Positions 49,941 through 59,129 of a DNA stretch of 64,000 nt are shown one piece after another (position 1 is the stretch's first letter; each line of letters begins with the position of its first letter). This DNA is from CAYJBH01 sp964370605 (GTDB taxonomy: Bacteria > Bacillota > Clostridia > Oscillospirales > Ruminococcaceae). The translations under genes and the position numbers were made by a program. The notes beneath the pieces were generated by a model. That model was not told where the DNA came from. It saw only the letters and a program-made list of their open reading frames with translations, and made no database searches. The stretch covers positions 53,253 to 117,252 of the forward strand of contig CAYJJX010000005.1 of NCBI GenBank assembly GCA_964370605.1, given 5' to 3'.

Positions 49941-52019
49941 TTAGCGTTCCGGTATGAGGTCGATCGTGCCGGTAGCAACATTGGCGGCAACAATTTTCAC
50001 CCTGATGCGATCTCCGATCTTGAACTGCTTAGAGTTGTCGACGGTGTATAGACGATAATTTTCCTCATAAAGAAGATATTCGTCCGATATATCGGCGATT
50101 GAGATTCTACCTTCTGCCGTGTTGTCAAGTTTCACAAACATGGCGTAGTCGGTTACTCCACTGATTGCCCCTTCGAATATTTCGCCGACATGCTTTCTCA
50201 TCCCTTCGGCACGAAAACAGTCTTCAATCTGCCGTTCCGATTTCAAAAACAGTTGTTCTTGCGAGTTCGCTTGGGCTACTGTTCTGACAGCAATTGAGAT
50301 ATATTTTTTCAAAATCTCGCCTGTTGGACGTTTTTTGCCAAACTCAGAAAGAATGTGGTGGTTCAAGAGGTCGGTATAACGACGAATAGGGGAAGTGAAG
50401 TGTGCATAGTCGGTAGTCGCAAGACCAAAGTGACCTATAGGACGGATAGAATACTCTGCCTTAGACATGCTCCGAAGCACCGAGTTGTTTACAAAATCGC
50501 TGAGCGGTGTATTGTCATAGTGATGGAGCAGATTTGAAACATCAAGGCTTTTTACCGTGCTTGGATCAAACTTGTATGGAGCTGCGTTTGAAGAAGAAAG
50601 TATTGCTTGAAGAGCGGCTAGTCTCTCGACATTTGGAGGCTCATGCACGCGATAGATTATCGGAAGTCCAATATCTTTTGCAACTGTAGCTGTGAAATTG
50701 TTGGCAAGAAGCATGAATTCTTCTATTATTCTCTCCGATGCACCGCGTTTTTTTGGTGAAACACCGATTACATTATCGTGGCTGTCAAAATCGAAAGAGG
50801 TTTCGGCAATATTAAAGTCAATGCTTCCGGCTTCATTTCGGTTTTTATTAAGTATAGTTGCCAGTTTTTGCATGTTTTTCAATGTACTTACACTGCCGCG
50901 ATATTTTGCCTTTGTTTTTTCGTCGGCAGTTGAGTCCAAAATCGAGTTGACTTCGCTATATACGCCTTGAAAGCGAGAGCAAATTATCGTTTTTACAAAA
51001 CTACCTGCCAAAATCTCACCTTTTGAAGACAGTTCTATGATGCAAGAAAATGCCAGACGCTCGACACCCGATGATAAGGAACAGATTCCATTTGAAAGCT
51101 CGGCAGGAAGCATCGGTATTACATTATTTGGATAGTAAAATGAGTATTGACGCAGAAATGCTTCGGTCTCTGTCGGGCTACCAAGCGCAACATAGTGACT
51201 GACATCGGCAATATGCACTCCGAGTGTCCAGCCGTTCTCAGATTTTTGAAGCGAAACGGCATCATCGATATCTTTGGTGTCGGCACCATCAATAGTAAAT
51301 ATTAAAACGTCGCGAAGATCGACGCGATTTTCACTCGGATCAATGGATGAAACAGATATTTTTGCAGCCTCTTCTTTGGTTGCGGCATTAAATCTTGTAC
51401 GCATTCCGGAATTATATATAATGGACTTTGCGGAAGTCATAGCAGAATCGATGTCGCCGAATCTACGGGTGATCTCACAAACCACACCGCCTTCACCGCG
51501 TGAAATTATCTGTGCCGCGACCTGTTCACCGATTTCAGCAAGATGAAGCTTTGTTTTTTTGATTTTAAATAGATATTCTCCAGAATAGCCGTCAACGAGG
51601 AGTGCAGGTTGGTTTTTATACAACACCACCTGTCCGGTTACACGGTCACAAGGTTCGATTATTGAGATTACCTTTCCGGAGATCTTGCCGTCACGTTTCT
51701 TGATGCCGATAGAGATTTTGTCACCGACAAGCGCTCCTGCGAGATTGCTTGAGTGTATATATATGTCGTCGCCACCTTGTGTTGGGGTAGCAAACGCATA
51801 TCTGCCGGTGTGTTTAACAACAATTGCCTCGACAGTTGCTGTGGGACGTTTTGGTTTTGCAACGACGTATTTGCCGTCTTCTTTTTTAATTTTGCCTTTA
51901 TTAATCAGCTTTACAAGTGACTTCGAAACCTTTTTATCCGTTTTGAAAAAAGCCTTCAGCTCGCTAGCGGTTGAAGGCTTTTTCGATATACGATCTAATA
52001 GCTTGTCCTTAAAAGGCAT
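49941..52019 (-). CDS. rnr: Ribonuclease R
   Basis: 692 aa. Processive 3'-5' exoribonuclease. N-terminal helix-turn-helix (SKKPSTASELKAFFKTDKK), cold-shock domains, RNB catalytic domain with FTIDGADTKDIDDAVSLQ holding the metal-binding Asp cluster, SPIRRYTDLLNHH, and a C-terminal S1 domain (GAISGVTDYAMFVKL). The basic tail of E. coli RNase R is missing. Follows secG by 16 bases, a common Firmicutes pair. Confidence 0.96.
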   Translation of the reverse strand: MPFKDKLLDRISKKPSTASELKAFFKTDKKVSKSLVKLINKGKIKKEDGKYVVAKPKRPTATVEAIVVKHTGRYAFATPTQGGDDIYIHSSNLAGALVGDKISIGIKKRDGKISGKVISIIEPCDRVTGQVVLYKNQPALLVDGYSGEYLFKIKKTKLHLAEIGEQVAAQIISRGEGGVVCEITRRFGDIDSAMTSAKSIIYNSGMRTRFNAATKEEAAKISVSSIDPSENRVDLRDVLIFTIDGADTKDIDDAVSLQKSENGWTLGVHIADVSHYVALGSPTETEAFLRQYSFYYPNNVIPMLPAELSNGICSLSSGVERLAFSCIIELSSKGEILAGSFVKTIICSRFQGVYSEVNSILDSTADEKTKAKYRGSVSTLKNMQKLATILNKNRNEAGSIDFNIAETSFDFDSHDNVIGVSPKKRGASERIIEEFMLLANNFTATVAKDIGLPIIYRVHEPPNVERLAALQAILSSSNAAPYKFDPSTVKSLDVSNLLHHYDNTPLSDFVNNSVLRSMSKAEYSIRPIGHFGLATTDYAHFTSPIRRYTDLLNHHILSEFGKKRPTGEILKKYISIAVRTVAQANSQEQLFLKSERQIEDCFRAEGMRKHVGEIFEGAISGVTDYAMFVKLDNTAEGRISIADISDEYLLYEENYRLYTVDNSKQFKIGDRIRVKIVAANVATGTIDLIPER

Positions 52020-52035
52020 TATATTCCTTAAATTA

Positions 52036-52287
52036 TTATTTAAAATAGATGCTGAACAGACTTACCAAAAGGGTAACTACAAACAGCACTATTGCTGCAA
52101 TTTTAGTGAATTTAGCAAGAATAGCGTCGCGTGAAGTGGAGCGGTTTGCCGAGTCCAGCATATCGCCTCCGCCAATGACTCCGGCAAGGCCGTTGCCTTT
52201 TGATTCCTGAAGCATTACGAGCAAAATAATTACTATACAGCTAACGATCAAGATCACTCCGCTAACTATTTCAAGTGTTGATATCAT
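52036..52287 (-). CDS. secG: Preprotein translocase subunit SecG
   Basis: 83 aa with two membrane helices (about 4-26 and 59-80) and the loop MLQESKGNGLAGVIGGGDML, which is the SecG signature. Ribosome site AGAAAGG; ATG 52287 chosen over TTG one codon earlier. It supports SecYEG export. Upstream of rnr. Confidence 0.93.
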   Translation of the reverse strand: MISTLEIVSGVILIVSCIVIILLVMLQESKGNGLAGVIGGGDMLDSANRSTSRDAILAKFTKIAAIVLFVVTLLVSLFSIYFK

Positions 52288-52372
52288 CAATAATCCTTTC
52301 TGATTTTAACCAATAAACCTAACTGTGATTAACGTACGTTGTTATTTTACCACATTTCCATACAAAAAGCAA

Positions 52373-53479
52373 TCAATTAAACAATATTTTTGCAAAATTT
52401 CCGTCCTCTTGGAAGGTGGTGCTATTGTAGAGGATCAAAACGTCGTCGTATTCCTGTTGTTCCATCAACTGTGAGACGCTAGCATTAAATATCCTGAAAT
52501 CCACTACATCAATTTGACCGTAACTTGCGGTTAAAAATGGTACAAAAGAGTTGGCATAGCTGTCTTTTATAACCAAAACTTTGCCATCGCCCTCGCCATT
52601 CACTGTAATGAAGCCGAAGTTACCACGCAAAAAGGCGGCATATTTGTCGGCAGTTTCTAGCTTTGCGGTGTCGTAGATGGGCAAATCGATTCCGTCGAGC
52701 GTCATGGTGGAATCGCTCTCGTAATAGGTGAGAGTATCCGGCACGGCGGCAAAATACTTGCTCTTAGAAAAGTGTGTTCCGAGAAAGCCATCGACAGTAA
52801 TCGAGTTGTTTTCACCGATGTCGAATATTTCAAGACCTTTTTGATTTGCATACTCGAGATAGGCGAGATAGGCGCCGTAGGTTGTCCAGTGATGATCATT
52901 ACGATAGTAAATATATTCATCATCGTGCTCTTTGAGCGTCGTTCTGACATCGATGATATTCGCACCTTCTGCCGCAGAATATATTTGGTCAATCAAAAGA
53001 TTTTCGTCGACCATCGGCGGATCAAATGGCAACCTATCGGAGAGAATATTGCTCGCAACCGGTGCAATCAAGACAGAAACTTTTTCACCATGTCGTTTTA
53101 CGAACTCACTGAGGGCGGAACTGTTGGTTTCAAATTGTTCTTCGTCGAGCGAAAAGAACTTTGCAAAAAGTTGGTCCTCTTCACCATAAATAATACCGTT
53201 GTTCTCCACCTTTGTGAAAAGCCATTCCATTCTACTTTTTATGTTTATCCAACTGTCACGCAGTACAAACTGGTCGTTGACATAAGTTTCAAATTTTGGA
53301 GTGTATTCATTGTTTATCAGCTCTTCCCATGAAAAATCCGGCATTGAAGCAAGCTGTTTGTTTTCAAGATCGGAATATTCCCGTTCAGGATAGAGACTAT
53401 CGACGATAGAGTATACTAAAATAAACCCCATGAAGATGAGGACAAGCGGATATTTCAGTAATTTTTTTACTGCGGACAT
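52373..53479 (-). CDS. DHHW-family protein (AlgJ/AlgX-like partner of MBOAT)
   Basis: 368 aa with an N-terminal membrane helix (about 8-27) and an outside SGNH-like domain. YYRNDHHWTTYGAYLAY (Asp195, His196, His197, Trp198) gives the family its name, and VIKDSYANSFVPFL provides the nucleophile serine. In alginate-like systems these proteins move acyl groups from the MBOAT protein to the surface polymer. Starts 9 bases after the MBOAT gene; the two form a unit. Confidence 0.9.
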   Translation of the reverse strand: MSAVKKLLKYPLVLIFMGFILVYSIVDSLYPEREYSDLENKQLASMPDFSWEELINNEYTPKFETYVNDQFVLRDSWINIKSRMEWLFTKVENNGIIYGEEDQLFAKFFSLDEEQFETNSSALSEFVKRHGEKVSVLIAPVASNILSDRLPFDPPMVDENLLIDQIYSAAEGANIIDVRTTLKEHDDEYIYYRNDHHWTTYGAYLAYLEYANQKGLEIFDIGENNSITVDGFLGTHFSKSKYFAAVPDTLTYYESDSTMTLDGIDLPIYDTAKLETADKYAAFLRGNFGFITVNGEGDGKVLVIKDSYANSFVPFLTASYGQIDVVDFRIFNASVSQLMEQQEYDDVLILYNSTTFQEDGNFAKILFN

Positions 53480-53488
53480 TAATACCTC

Positions 53489-54871
53489 TTAAAAACGGAA
53501 ATAAAGGAATGGGTTATAGGTTGCATCGACTAGATAGGCAACGCTTGCAAGCAGAAGTATCATCAAAATTGCAATCTGCAAGCCGCGAATCTTTCCAAGC
53601 TTTTCATAGATTTTTGTAGGGAGAGAGGTAGAACAGGCGATTCCAACCAAAATTATCACGGCATAGTTGCGCAGGAAATACCAGATTGATATACCGCTCT
53701 GTGGGATAAACATGGCAGACAAAAATGTTAGAAGGTCTTCGATGCCGACAACGGCAAAGAGCGCCCAACCTATGATGATGGCAATAATAGCATAAAAGTG
53801 ACCGGTAATCTTGTGCTTTTCCAGAAATTTATGCAAAAACAACTTTTCAATGGTCAATAAAACAAAATAGTAAAGCCCCCAGAGAATAAAGTTCCAATCT
53901 GCACCATGCCAAAATCCTGTAAATGACCAAACAATGAAAAGATTCAAGACCTGACGGGGGAGACCGAGACGGTTACCACCGAGTGGAATATAGACATATT
54001 CTCTAAACCAGCCGGAAAGGGTCATATGCCAACGACGCCAAAACTCAGTGATTGAGCGACTGATATAGGGGAGATTGAAGTTCTGCGGGAAGTCAAAACC
54101 CATCATCTTGCCAAGTCCGATTGCCATGAGAGAGTAACCGGAAAAGTCAAAATATATCTGCAGTGAATAGGCAATTATTCCGAGCCAAGCAAGAGGTGTT
54201 GACACTTCGGAATATCCCAGCTCACCGACTTCTGTCCAGAGCATTCCGACACTGTTGGCGATCAAAACTTTTTTTGCGAGTCCAAATATGAACAGCTTGC
54301 ATCCCTCTTCGATTCTCGGAAGGTCAATGCGCCCTTTTTTCATGTTGAGACGCTCCGCAACATCGGAGTATTTGACGATAGGACCTGCAATGAGCTGCGG
54401 AAACATGGTTACATATGCTCCGAAGTTGATAATATTTTTCTCGGGAGGTAGCTTTCGGCGGTAGACATCAATGGTATAAGACATGGTTTGGAAGGTGTAG
54501 AAACTAATTCCGAGTGGTAGTGTGAGCTCCAAAAGCGGAATGGTACTTCCGGTCAGTGCATTAATATTGGATATGAAAAAGTCGGTATACTTGAAGAAAA
54601 ACAGCATACCGAGATTGAAAAATATTGAAAGTAATAGCATGAGTTTGCGCACACCGGCGCGATTATCGAACCTCTGCATGATGTTGGACAACGCATAATC
54701 CACCACTGTTGAGGCGATCATAATTGGAAAATAGCGAACCTCACCCCATGAATAAAACACGAGACTGACAACAAAAAGCCAAGCGTTCTTAAACCGATAG
54801 GGCAACAGAAAATAGGCTCCCAGTGCTATCGGCAGGAAACGAAATAAAAACGTAAGGCTACTAAAAACCAA
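53489..54871 (-). CDS. MBOAT family O-acyltransferase (AlgI/DltB-like)
   Basis: 460 aa, about 11 membrane helices. Passes acyl groups, usually acetyl, across the membrane for surface polymer O-acylation. Conserved ITEFWRRWHMTLSGWFREYVYIPLGG (His282) and FTGFWHGADWNFILWG with the catalytic His322. Start is TTG 54871 with AAAGGATAGG upstream. Genes for the polymer itself are not in the window. Confidence 0.93.
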   Translation of the reverse strand: MVFSSLTFLFRFLPIALGAYFLLPYRFKNAWLFVVSLVFYSWGEVRYFPIMIASTVVDYALSNIMQRFDNRAGVRKLMLLLSIFFNLGMLFFFKYTDFFISNINALTGSTIPLLELTLPLGISFYTFQTMSYTIDVYRRKLPPEKNIINFGAYVTMFPQLIAGPIVKYSDVAERLNMKKGRIDLPRIEEGCKLFIFGLAKKVLIANSVGMLWTEVGELGYSEVSTPLAWLGIIAYSLQIYFDFSGYSLMAIGLGKMMGFDFPQNFNLPYISRSITEFWRRWHMTLSGWFREYVYIPLGGNRLGLPRQVLNLFIVWSFTGFWHGADWNFILWGLYYFVLLTIEKLFLHKFLEKHKITGHFYAIIAIIIGWALFAVVGIEDLLTFLSAMFIPQSGISIWYFLRNYAVIILVGIACSTSLPTKIYEKLGKIRGLQIAILMILLLASVAYLVDATYNPFLYFRF

Positions 54872-54902
54872 ATTATGACCTATCCTTTTTCGTGATTATA
54901 AA

Positions 54903-55511
54903 CTATTCGGCAGCGGGAATATCGGCTACCGGTTGGTCTCCACCTTCCGGAATCATAGGTTCGCCACCTTCTGATGCCATATCGTAGTTGTCAACATTTC
55001 CGAGAATTGCAAGAATTACATCGTTGCCGTGCACGATAATTTTGCCACAGCGAGCCTTTTCATATTGATTGGCAAGATAGTTTTCAAACGATTCGGTGCG
55101 AGCGGTACGACGATCGACAAGTTGTGCAACGATTTCATCTACCATGCCATCTTTGGCGCGGATTACAATAAGGTCGTCGGCCGAGAGGTTCATGCCCGAG
55201 ACAACACCGGAATACTCTTCGATACTTTCGATATCAAACTCTAAAAATGCAAGGTACTGATCATCCAGAGTAAGCGGGCCTTGTACCGGCATGACTTCAA
55301 GAATTTGATCTACAACCTCTTGTGTCGTGGCAGGGGTGCCTGCCTCGTAAATCTCTGCAATCTTGTCGGTCACGATGGTGTATTCTGCGTTGACGCCGTT
55401 GTCACTGCTGGTGGTGTTGAGATCGGCGTATTCATTTTCGGAAGATTGTGAGCAACCCGCCGCAGCAAAGGCAACGAGTAGCGACATGCATAATAAAATT
55501 ACTTTTTTCAT
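54903..55511 (-). CDS. DUF4358 lipoprotein
   Basis: 202 aa. A lipoprotein signal peptide (LLVAFAAAGCSQ, lipid Cys at 20) leads to the DUF4358 domain (about 45-160: EVVDQILEVMPVQGPLTLDDQY, SGMNLSADDLIVIRAKDG). These proteins often lie beside MBOAT-DHHW pairs in Clostridia, and a helper role in polymer acylation is likely but untested. The tail is acidic and rich in Pro and Gly. Confidence 0.88.
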   Translation of the reverse strand: MKKVILLCMSLLVAFAAAGCSQSSENEYADLNTTSSDNGVNAEYTIVTDKIAEIYEAGTPATTQEVVDQILEVMPVQGPLTLDDQYLAFLEFDIESIEEYSGVVSGMNLSADDLIVIRAKDGMVDEIVAQLVDRRTARTESFENYLANQYEKARCGKIIVHGNDVILAILGNVDNYDMASEGGEPMIPEGGDQPVADIPAAE

Positions 55512-55579
55512 TTGGATAATATCCTTTCTAAAATGTACAGTTGTTTCTTTGTATTACAGTATTGTCATAATAGCGTCGC

Positions 55580-56044
55580 CTATTCTTCGGCGGGGGATTG
55601 TACGACAACAAGTGTTTCACCGGTAATAAAGCTGTTTTGCAACTCTTCAAAGAGTAGGGCGTAATTGTTTGATGTCAGTGTAGCTCCGGCGATTGCGTCT
55701 ACGCTTGCCTCTTCGTCTCGACTTTGTGCAAGCACAAGATATCGAGCATCCAAAGTGGTATAGACCTCGTCAGGGTATGTCCCGGTAGCAAGTTCCATAG
55801 CAATTCGGTATTCAGAATTGTTTGTCTTGGTTACACCGTTACGATCCTGTGAGCCGATATTTATCGCCGCTACCTCGCCGTCTTGAACGACAGCAGTAAG
55901 ATACTCTTTGAAACCGAGACTGTCAAAATCGCTCATTTCAACTCGGTAGCTCCCATCGACATAACTCGGAGCGCAAGAGCTGAACAGCAGCAATGAGACG
56001 GCACTTATCAAAAGAACGGCTATGATTTTTATCTTTTCAGACAT
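55580..56044 (-). CDS. FMN-binding domain lipoprotein
   Basis: 154 aa from ATG 56044; the open frame reaches further 5', but that part is not protein-like and overlaps the divergent gene. Lipoprotein signal (LLLFSSCAPS), then an FMN-binding domain ending in VDAIAGATLTSNNY, which matches the D-x3-[S/G]-A-T pattern whose threonine is flavinylated by ApbE. It may carry electrons outside the cell membrane. No apbE in the window. First gene of the minus-strand run leading to DUF4358, MBOAT and DHHW. Confidence 0.88.
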   Translation of the reverse strand: MSEKIKIIAVLLISAVSLLLFSSCAPSYVDGSYRVEMSDFDSLGFKEYLTAVVQDGEVAAINIGSQDRNGVTKTNNSEYRIAMELATGTYPDEVYTTLDARYLVLAQSRDEEASVDAIAGATLTSNNYALLFEELQNSFITGETLVVVQSPAEE

Positions 56045-56093
56045 CAAAAATTGTCCTATCTCTTTGTGAAAACACCCTGTAAACAATAACGGC

Positions 56094-56122
56094 ATTATAT
56101 CATGTTTCCACAAAAAAGTCAA
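56094..56122 (-). promoter_or_regulatory. Strong promoter of the FMN-binding lipoprotein/MBOAT operon
   Basis: On the minus strand TTGACT (56122-56117), 17-base spacer, TATAAT (56099-56094), about 50 bases before ATG 56044. It is back to back with the dehydrogenase promoter. Confidence 0.82.
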
Positions 56123-56147
56123 TACATGTCGAGCGGTATAAAATGTG

Positions 56148-56176
56148 TTGCAAACACGATAAATATGTAGTAATAT
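56148..56176 (+). promoter_or_regulatory. Promoter of the polyol dehydrogenase gene
   Basis: TTGCAA (56148-56153), 17-base spacer, TAATAT (56171-56176), 30 bases before ATG 56207. Confidence 0.6.
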
Positions 56177-56206
56177 AGTAAAAAAGAGAGAGTGAAAGGG
56201 CTTGAT

Positions 56207-57232
56207 ATGAAGGGTAGTATGAGAGTAGCTGTAATGACAGATATCGGAAAGATTGAGTATGTAGAGCGCCCCATTCCAACCATTAAACCGGACGAAGTTC
56301 TTGTGAAACCGGAATACGTCGGAATATGCGGAAGTGATGTTCATTACTTTGAACATGGTAGGATCGGTGACTTTGTCGTAGACCCCCCTTTTGTTCTGGG
56401 ACATGAGGCGGCGGGTATTGTGGTCGAGGTTGGAGAGGGTGTTACCGGATTATCGGCAGGAGACAGGGTAGCACTGGAGCCGGGTAAGACTTGTGGAATC
56501 TGTGAATTTTGTCGTGACGGAAAATACAATCTGTGCCCCGACGTAGTGTTTTTTGCCACTCCTCCGGTAGACGGTGTATATCAGGAATATGTGGCACATG
56601 AGGCATCACTATGTTTTAAACTTCCCGACAACATGAACGGTCTTGAGGGTGCGATGATCGAGCCACTTGCGGTCGGCTTTCATGCCGCAAATCAAGCAGA
56701 AATTCGCCCTGGGCAGACAGCTATCGTATTCGGTGCGGGATGTATAGGGCTTGTGTCGCTGTTAGCACTTAAGGCGAGCGGTGTTTCCAAGGTGTATGTT
56801 GCCGACATAATTGACAGTAGACTTAACAAGGCGTTGGAACTCGGCGCAGACGTCGTCATCAATACCAAAAATGAAGATATTCAATCCATCGCAGTTGAAT
56901 TTGATCTTGCTATTGATACCTCCGGTGTGCCGTTTGTCGTGAATCAGGCGATAGATGTTGTGAAAAAAGGTTCAATAATTGTTTTGGTTGGATACAGTGC
57001 GACAGGAGAGTCCATGCTGAATACCAGTGTAGCACTTAATAAAGAGCTGACATTCAAGACGGTTTTTCGCTATCGTCATATCTATCCTACGGCTATCGAG
57101 GCTGTCGCCTCAGGACGAATCAAACTCGATCGATTGGTGACCGATATATTTGAGTTTGATGAACTTCAGTCGGCATTTGAACAATGTATCGAGAAAAAAG
57201 AGACAATCATTAAGGCTGCTGTGAAAATTTAG
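56207..57232 (+). CDS. Zinc-dependent polyol (sorbitol/xylitol-type) dehydrogenase
   Basis: 341 aa from ATG 56207 (GAAAGGG upstream). Medium-chain dehydrogenase: catalytic zinc ligands in VGICGSDVHYFEHG and GHEAAGIV, structural zinc cysteines in CGICEFCRDGKYNLC, Rossmann motif VFGAGCIGLVSLLAL; the VADIIDSRLNKA acidic residue favours NAD. MIEPLAVGFHAA is typical of sorbitol/L-iditol dehydrogenases. It would oxidise a sugar alcohol to a ketose. Monocistronic, ending at a clear terminator. Confidence 0.9.
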   Translation: MKGSMRVAVMTDIGKIEYVERPIPTIKPDEVLVKPEYVGICGSDVHYFEHGRIGDFVVDPPFVLGHEAAGIVVEVGEGVTGLSAGDRVALEPGKTCGICEFCRDGKYNLCPDVVFFATPPVDGVYQEYVAHEASLCFKLPDNMNGLEGAMIEPLAVGFHAANQAEIRPGQTAIVFGAGCIGLVSLLALKASGVSKVYVADIIDSRLNKALELGADVVINTKNEDIQSIAVEFDLAIDTSGVPFVVNQAIDVVKKGSIIVLVGYSATGESMLNTSVALNKELTFKTVFRYRHIYPTAIEAVASGRIKLDRLVTDIFEFDELQSAFEQCIEKKETIIKAAVKI

Positions 57233-57258
57233 CAGCGTGTTTATTATTTGTAAGTATT

Positions 57259-57286
57259 AACGCCGCAACAATCATGTTGCGGCGTT
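57259..57286. terminator. Bidirectional terminator between dehydrogenase and VOC gene
   Basis: Perfect 12-bp stem (57259-57270 with 57275-57286), loop ATCA, placed between convergent genes; flanks are A/T rich. Confidence 0.85.
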
Positions 57287-57319
57287 AAATCGGTTATAAT
57301 GATATCGATTGATTTGTTG

Positions 57320-57718
57320 CTAAACGATCTTGAAAAATTCAAGGACCTCGCCGCTTGGGCCAAATACAAATGCAATATGGAGTGTCATTGGTTCCGGCTT
57401 TGAATCGATTGGTGCTATTTTGGGCGCGATTTTAGTGGTTGCTCCTGCATTTATTGCCGTATTATATGCCGCCTCAATGTCGTCCGCTTTAATAGCGAGA
57501 TGAAAAAATCTCCCGTCGGCAGGTTCGTCTTTGCCGCCTGCGAAAAGTTCAATGATAGTGCCGTCGCCCATGTCAAGCATGGCGATTCTGCCGTCGCCCT
57601 CACCCCACTGTGTGACTACATTAAAACCTAGAGCGTTGTAGAATTTGATTGAAGCTTCAAAGTCGTTTGCGCGCAGAGCAATGTGATGGAATCCGGCTCC
57701 TGTGATGATGTTATTCAT
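57320..57718 (-). CDS. VOC (glyoxalase/bleomycin resistance) family protein
   Basis: 132 aa with the two beta-alpha-beta3 modules of the VOC fold: HHIALRANDFEASIKFYNALGFNVV, then RFFHLAIKADDIEAAYNTAINAG and FGPSGEVLEFFKI. Metal ligands by position are His near the start (GFHHIAL), Glu in TIIELFAG, His in FFHLAIK and Glu near the end. Substrate unknown. 33 bases after the MFS gene. Confidence 0.85.
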   Translation of the reverse strand: MNNIITGAGFHHIALRANDFEASIKFYNALGFNVVTQWGEGDGRIAMLDMGDGTIIELFAGGKDEPADGRFFHLAIKADDIEAAYNTAINAGATTKIAPKIAPIDSKPEPMTLHIAFVFGPSGEVLEFFKIV

Positions 57719-57751
57719 GATTCTATTCCTTTCGTTTGTATATACTAATGA

Positions 57752-58954
57752 TTATGCTTTGTTTTGTGTAGCCTTTGCCTTGACATGATAATATCGAGCA
57801 AACAGTACTCCAAGTACCAATAAAATTGGGAATATTATCACTGCAAAGAATCCTGTTTGCAGTCGGTCGGTATTTTCGAATACAGCTCCCACAACACCCG
57901 GCCCAAGGCTGCAACCGATATCTCCGGCAAAGGCAAACATAGCAAACATAGCAGTTCCGCCGGTTGGTATACGTTTAGCACCGATGCTTATTGTACCGGG
58001 CCACATGATACCGACCGACAATCCGCAAAATGCACTCGCAATAAACGAGATAAACGGTACCACAGAAAGAGAGACAACAAGATAACTGACAAGACATAAG
58101 ATACCTGACCCGACCATAAATGAGGTTAGGTTGATTTTTTTGCTCATTTTTCCGTAGAAGGTTCTGGATATGCCCATGAAAATAGCGAAAAGACACGGCC
58201 CTGCGATGTCCGCAATTAATTTTGAAGTGCCAAGCCCCTCTTCCGCAAAAGCTGATGCCCACTGGCTCATTGCTTGCTCCGATGCGCCGGCACAAACCAT
58301 GATCAACAAAAGTACCCAGAACAATCGATTTTTCAACAGGCTACGGAAAGAAAGCTTGCTGTCATGATCGACGGGAGCAATCGGCACAAAACAAAAGTAT
58401 ATACCATTAACTATCGGCAAAATCGCCCAGATGACAGAAAGGACTCTCCAGTTTTCGATGCCGACAACCAGAAAGAATATTGTAGATGTCAATACGACAA
58501 ATACCTGACCCCAACAATAGAAGGAGTGTAGAAGACTCATCGCTCCGGCCTTGTGGTCGCTCGGGCATGATTCGACAATGGGGCTACCCATGACTTCAAA
58601 GATGCCGCCGCCCACCGCATAGCACATGGTAGCAATCAAAATACCGACAAAGGGGGAGGGGAATACCTCCGGAAATACCGCTAGTCCGACAAAACCCACC
58701 GAAACAAATATGTGCGCCAACACCATGGAACGGCGTGCGCCGATTATGTCCAGTGTCTTGATGGAAATTATGTCCACCACGATTTGTGTGATAAAGTTTG
58801 CAGATATAATGATAGATATATCCGCAAAACTCAGATGATATGTATCTTGAAATGTCAAAAATAAAAGCGGTGCAAAGTTGATCAGCGCCGCCTGTATAAT
58901 AAAAGCAACAAAACATGCCCTAATAGTATGGTTATAGCCTTTTAACAGCTTCAT
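57752..58954 (-). CDS. MFS transporter
   Basis: 400 aa, 12 predicted membrane helices. N-terminal half with DIISIKTLDIIGARRSMVLAH, matching the loop 2-3 pattern of the major facilitator superfamily, and a mid-protein cytoplasmic loop around residue 200. The fold looks closest to the sugar (FucP-like) or NNP branch, but the substrate cannot be told. Together with the VOC gene it forms a two-gene run divergent from the PadR operon. Confidence 0.85.
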   Translation of the reverse strand: MKLLKGYNHTIRACFVAFIIQAALINFAPLLFLTFQDTYHLSFADISIIISANFITQIVVDIISIKTLDIIGARRSMVLAHIFVSVGFVGLAVFPEVFPSPFVGILIATMCYAVGGGIFEVMGSPIVESCPSDHKAGAMSLLHSFYCWGQVFVVLTSTIFFLVVGIENWRVLSVIWAILPIVNGIYFCFVPIAPVDHDSKLSFRSLLKNRLFWVLLLIMVCAGASEQAMSQWASAFAEEGLGTSKLIADIAGPCLFAIFMGISRTFYGKMSKKINLTSFMVGSGILCLVSYLVVSLSVVPFISFIASAFCGLSVGIMWPGTISIGAKRIPTGGTAMFAMFAFAGDIGCSLGPGVVGAVFENTDRLQTGFFAVIIFPILLVLGVLFARYYHVKAKATQNKA

Positions 58955-58992
58955 ATTGCGTCGATTTCCTATATTGCAGTTACACGACTAAT

Positions 58993-59021
58993 ATAATAAC
59001 ATGGCAATAACATAATTGCAA
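58993..59021 (-). promoter_or_regulatory. Promoter of the MFS-VOC operon
   Basis: Minus strand TTGCAA (59021-59016), 17-base spacer, TATTAT (58998-58993), about 40 bases before the MFS start. Confidence 0.6.
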
Positions 59022-59046
59022 TACAAATAAATAATTTATTTAGCTA

Positions 59047-59076
59047 TTGACAAAACAATATTATTCGTTGTATAAT
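59047..59076 (+). promoter_or_regulatory. Promoter of the PadR-DUF1700-DUF4097 operon
   Basis: Consensus TTGACA (59047-59052), 18-base spacer, TATAAT (59071-59076), 53 bases before the start of the PadR gene. Confidence 0.82.
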
Positions 59077-59129
59077 ATACTGCATTAAATAGTATCAAAT
59101 ATTTTGTAAGAGTGAAAGAGGGGAGTACA

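Noticed and set aside
52772..53332. 186-residue plus-strand open frame opposite the DHHW gene
   Set aside because: Cys/Ile/Phe-rich shadow; the DHHW motif and ribosome site support the minus strand.
56045..56404. 120-codon N-terminal extension of the FMN-binding protein
   Set aside because: Not protein-like, covers the promoter and the divergent dehydrogenase gene; lipoprotein signal starts at ATG 56044.
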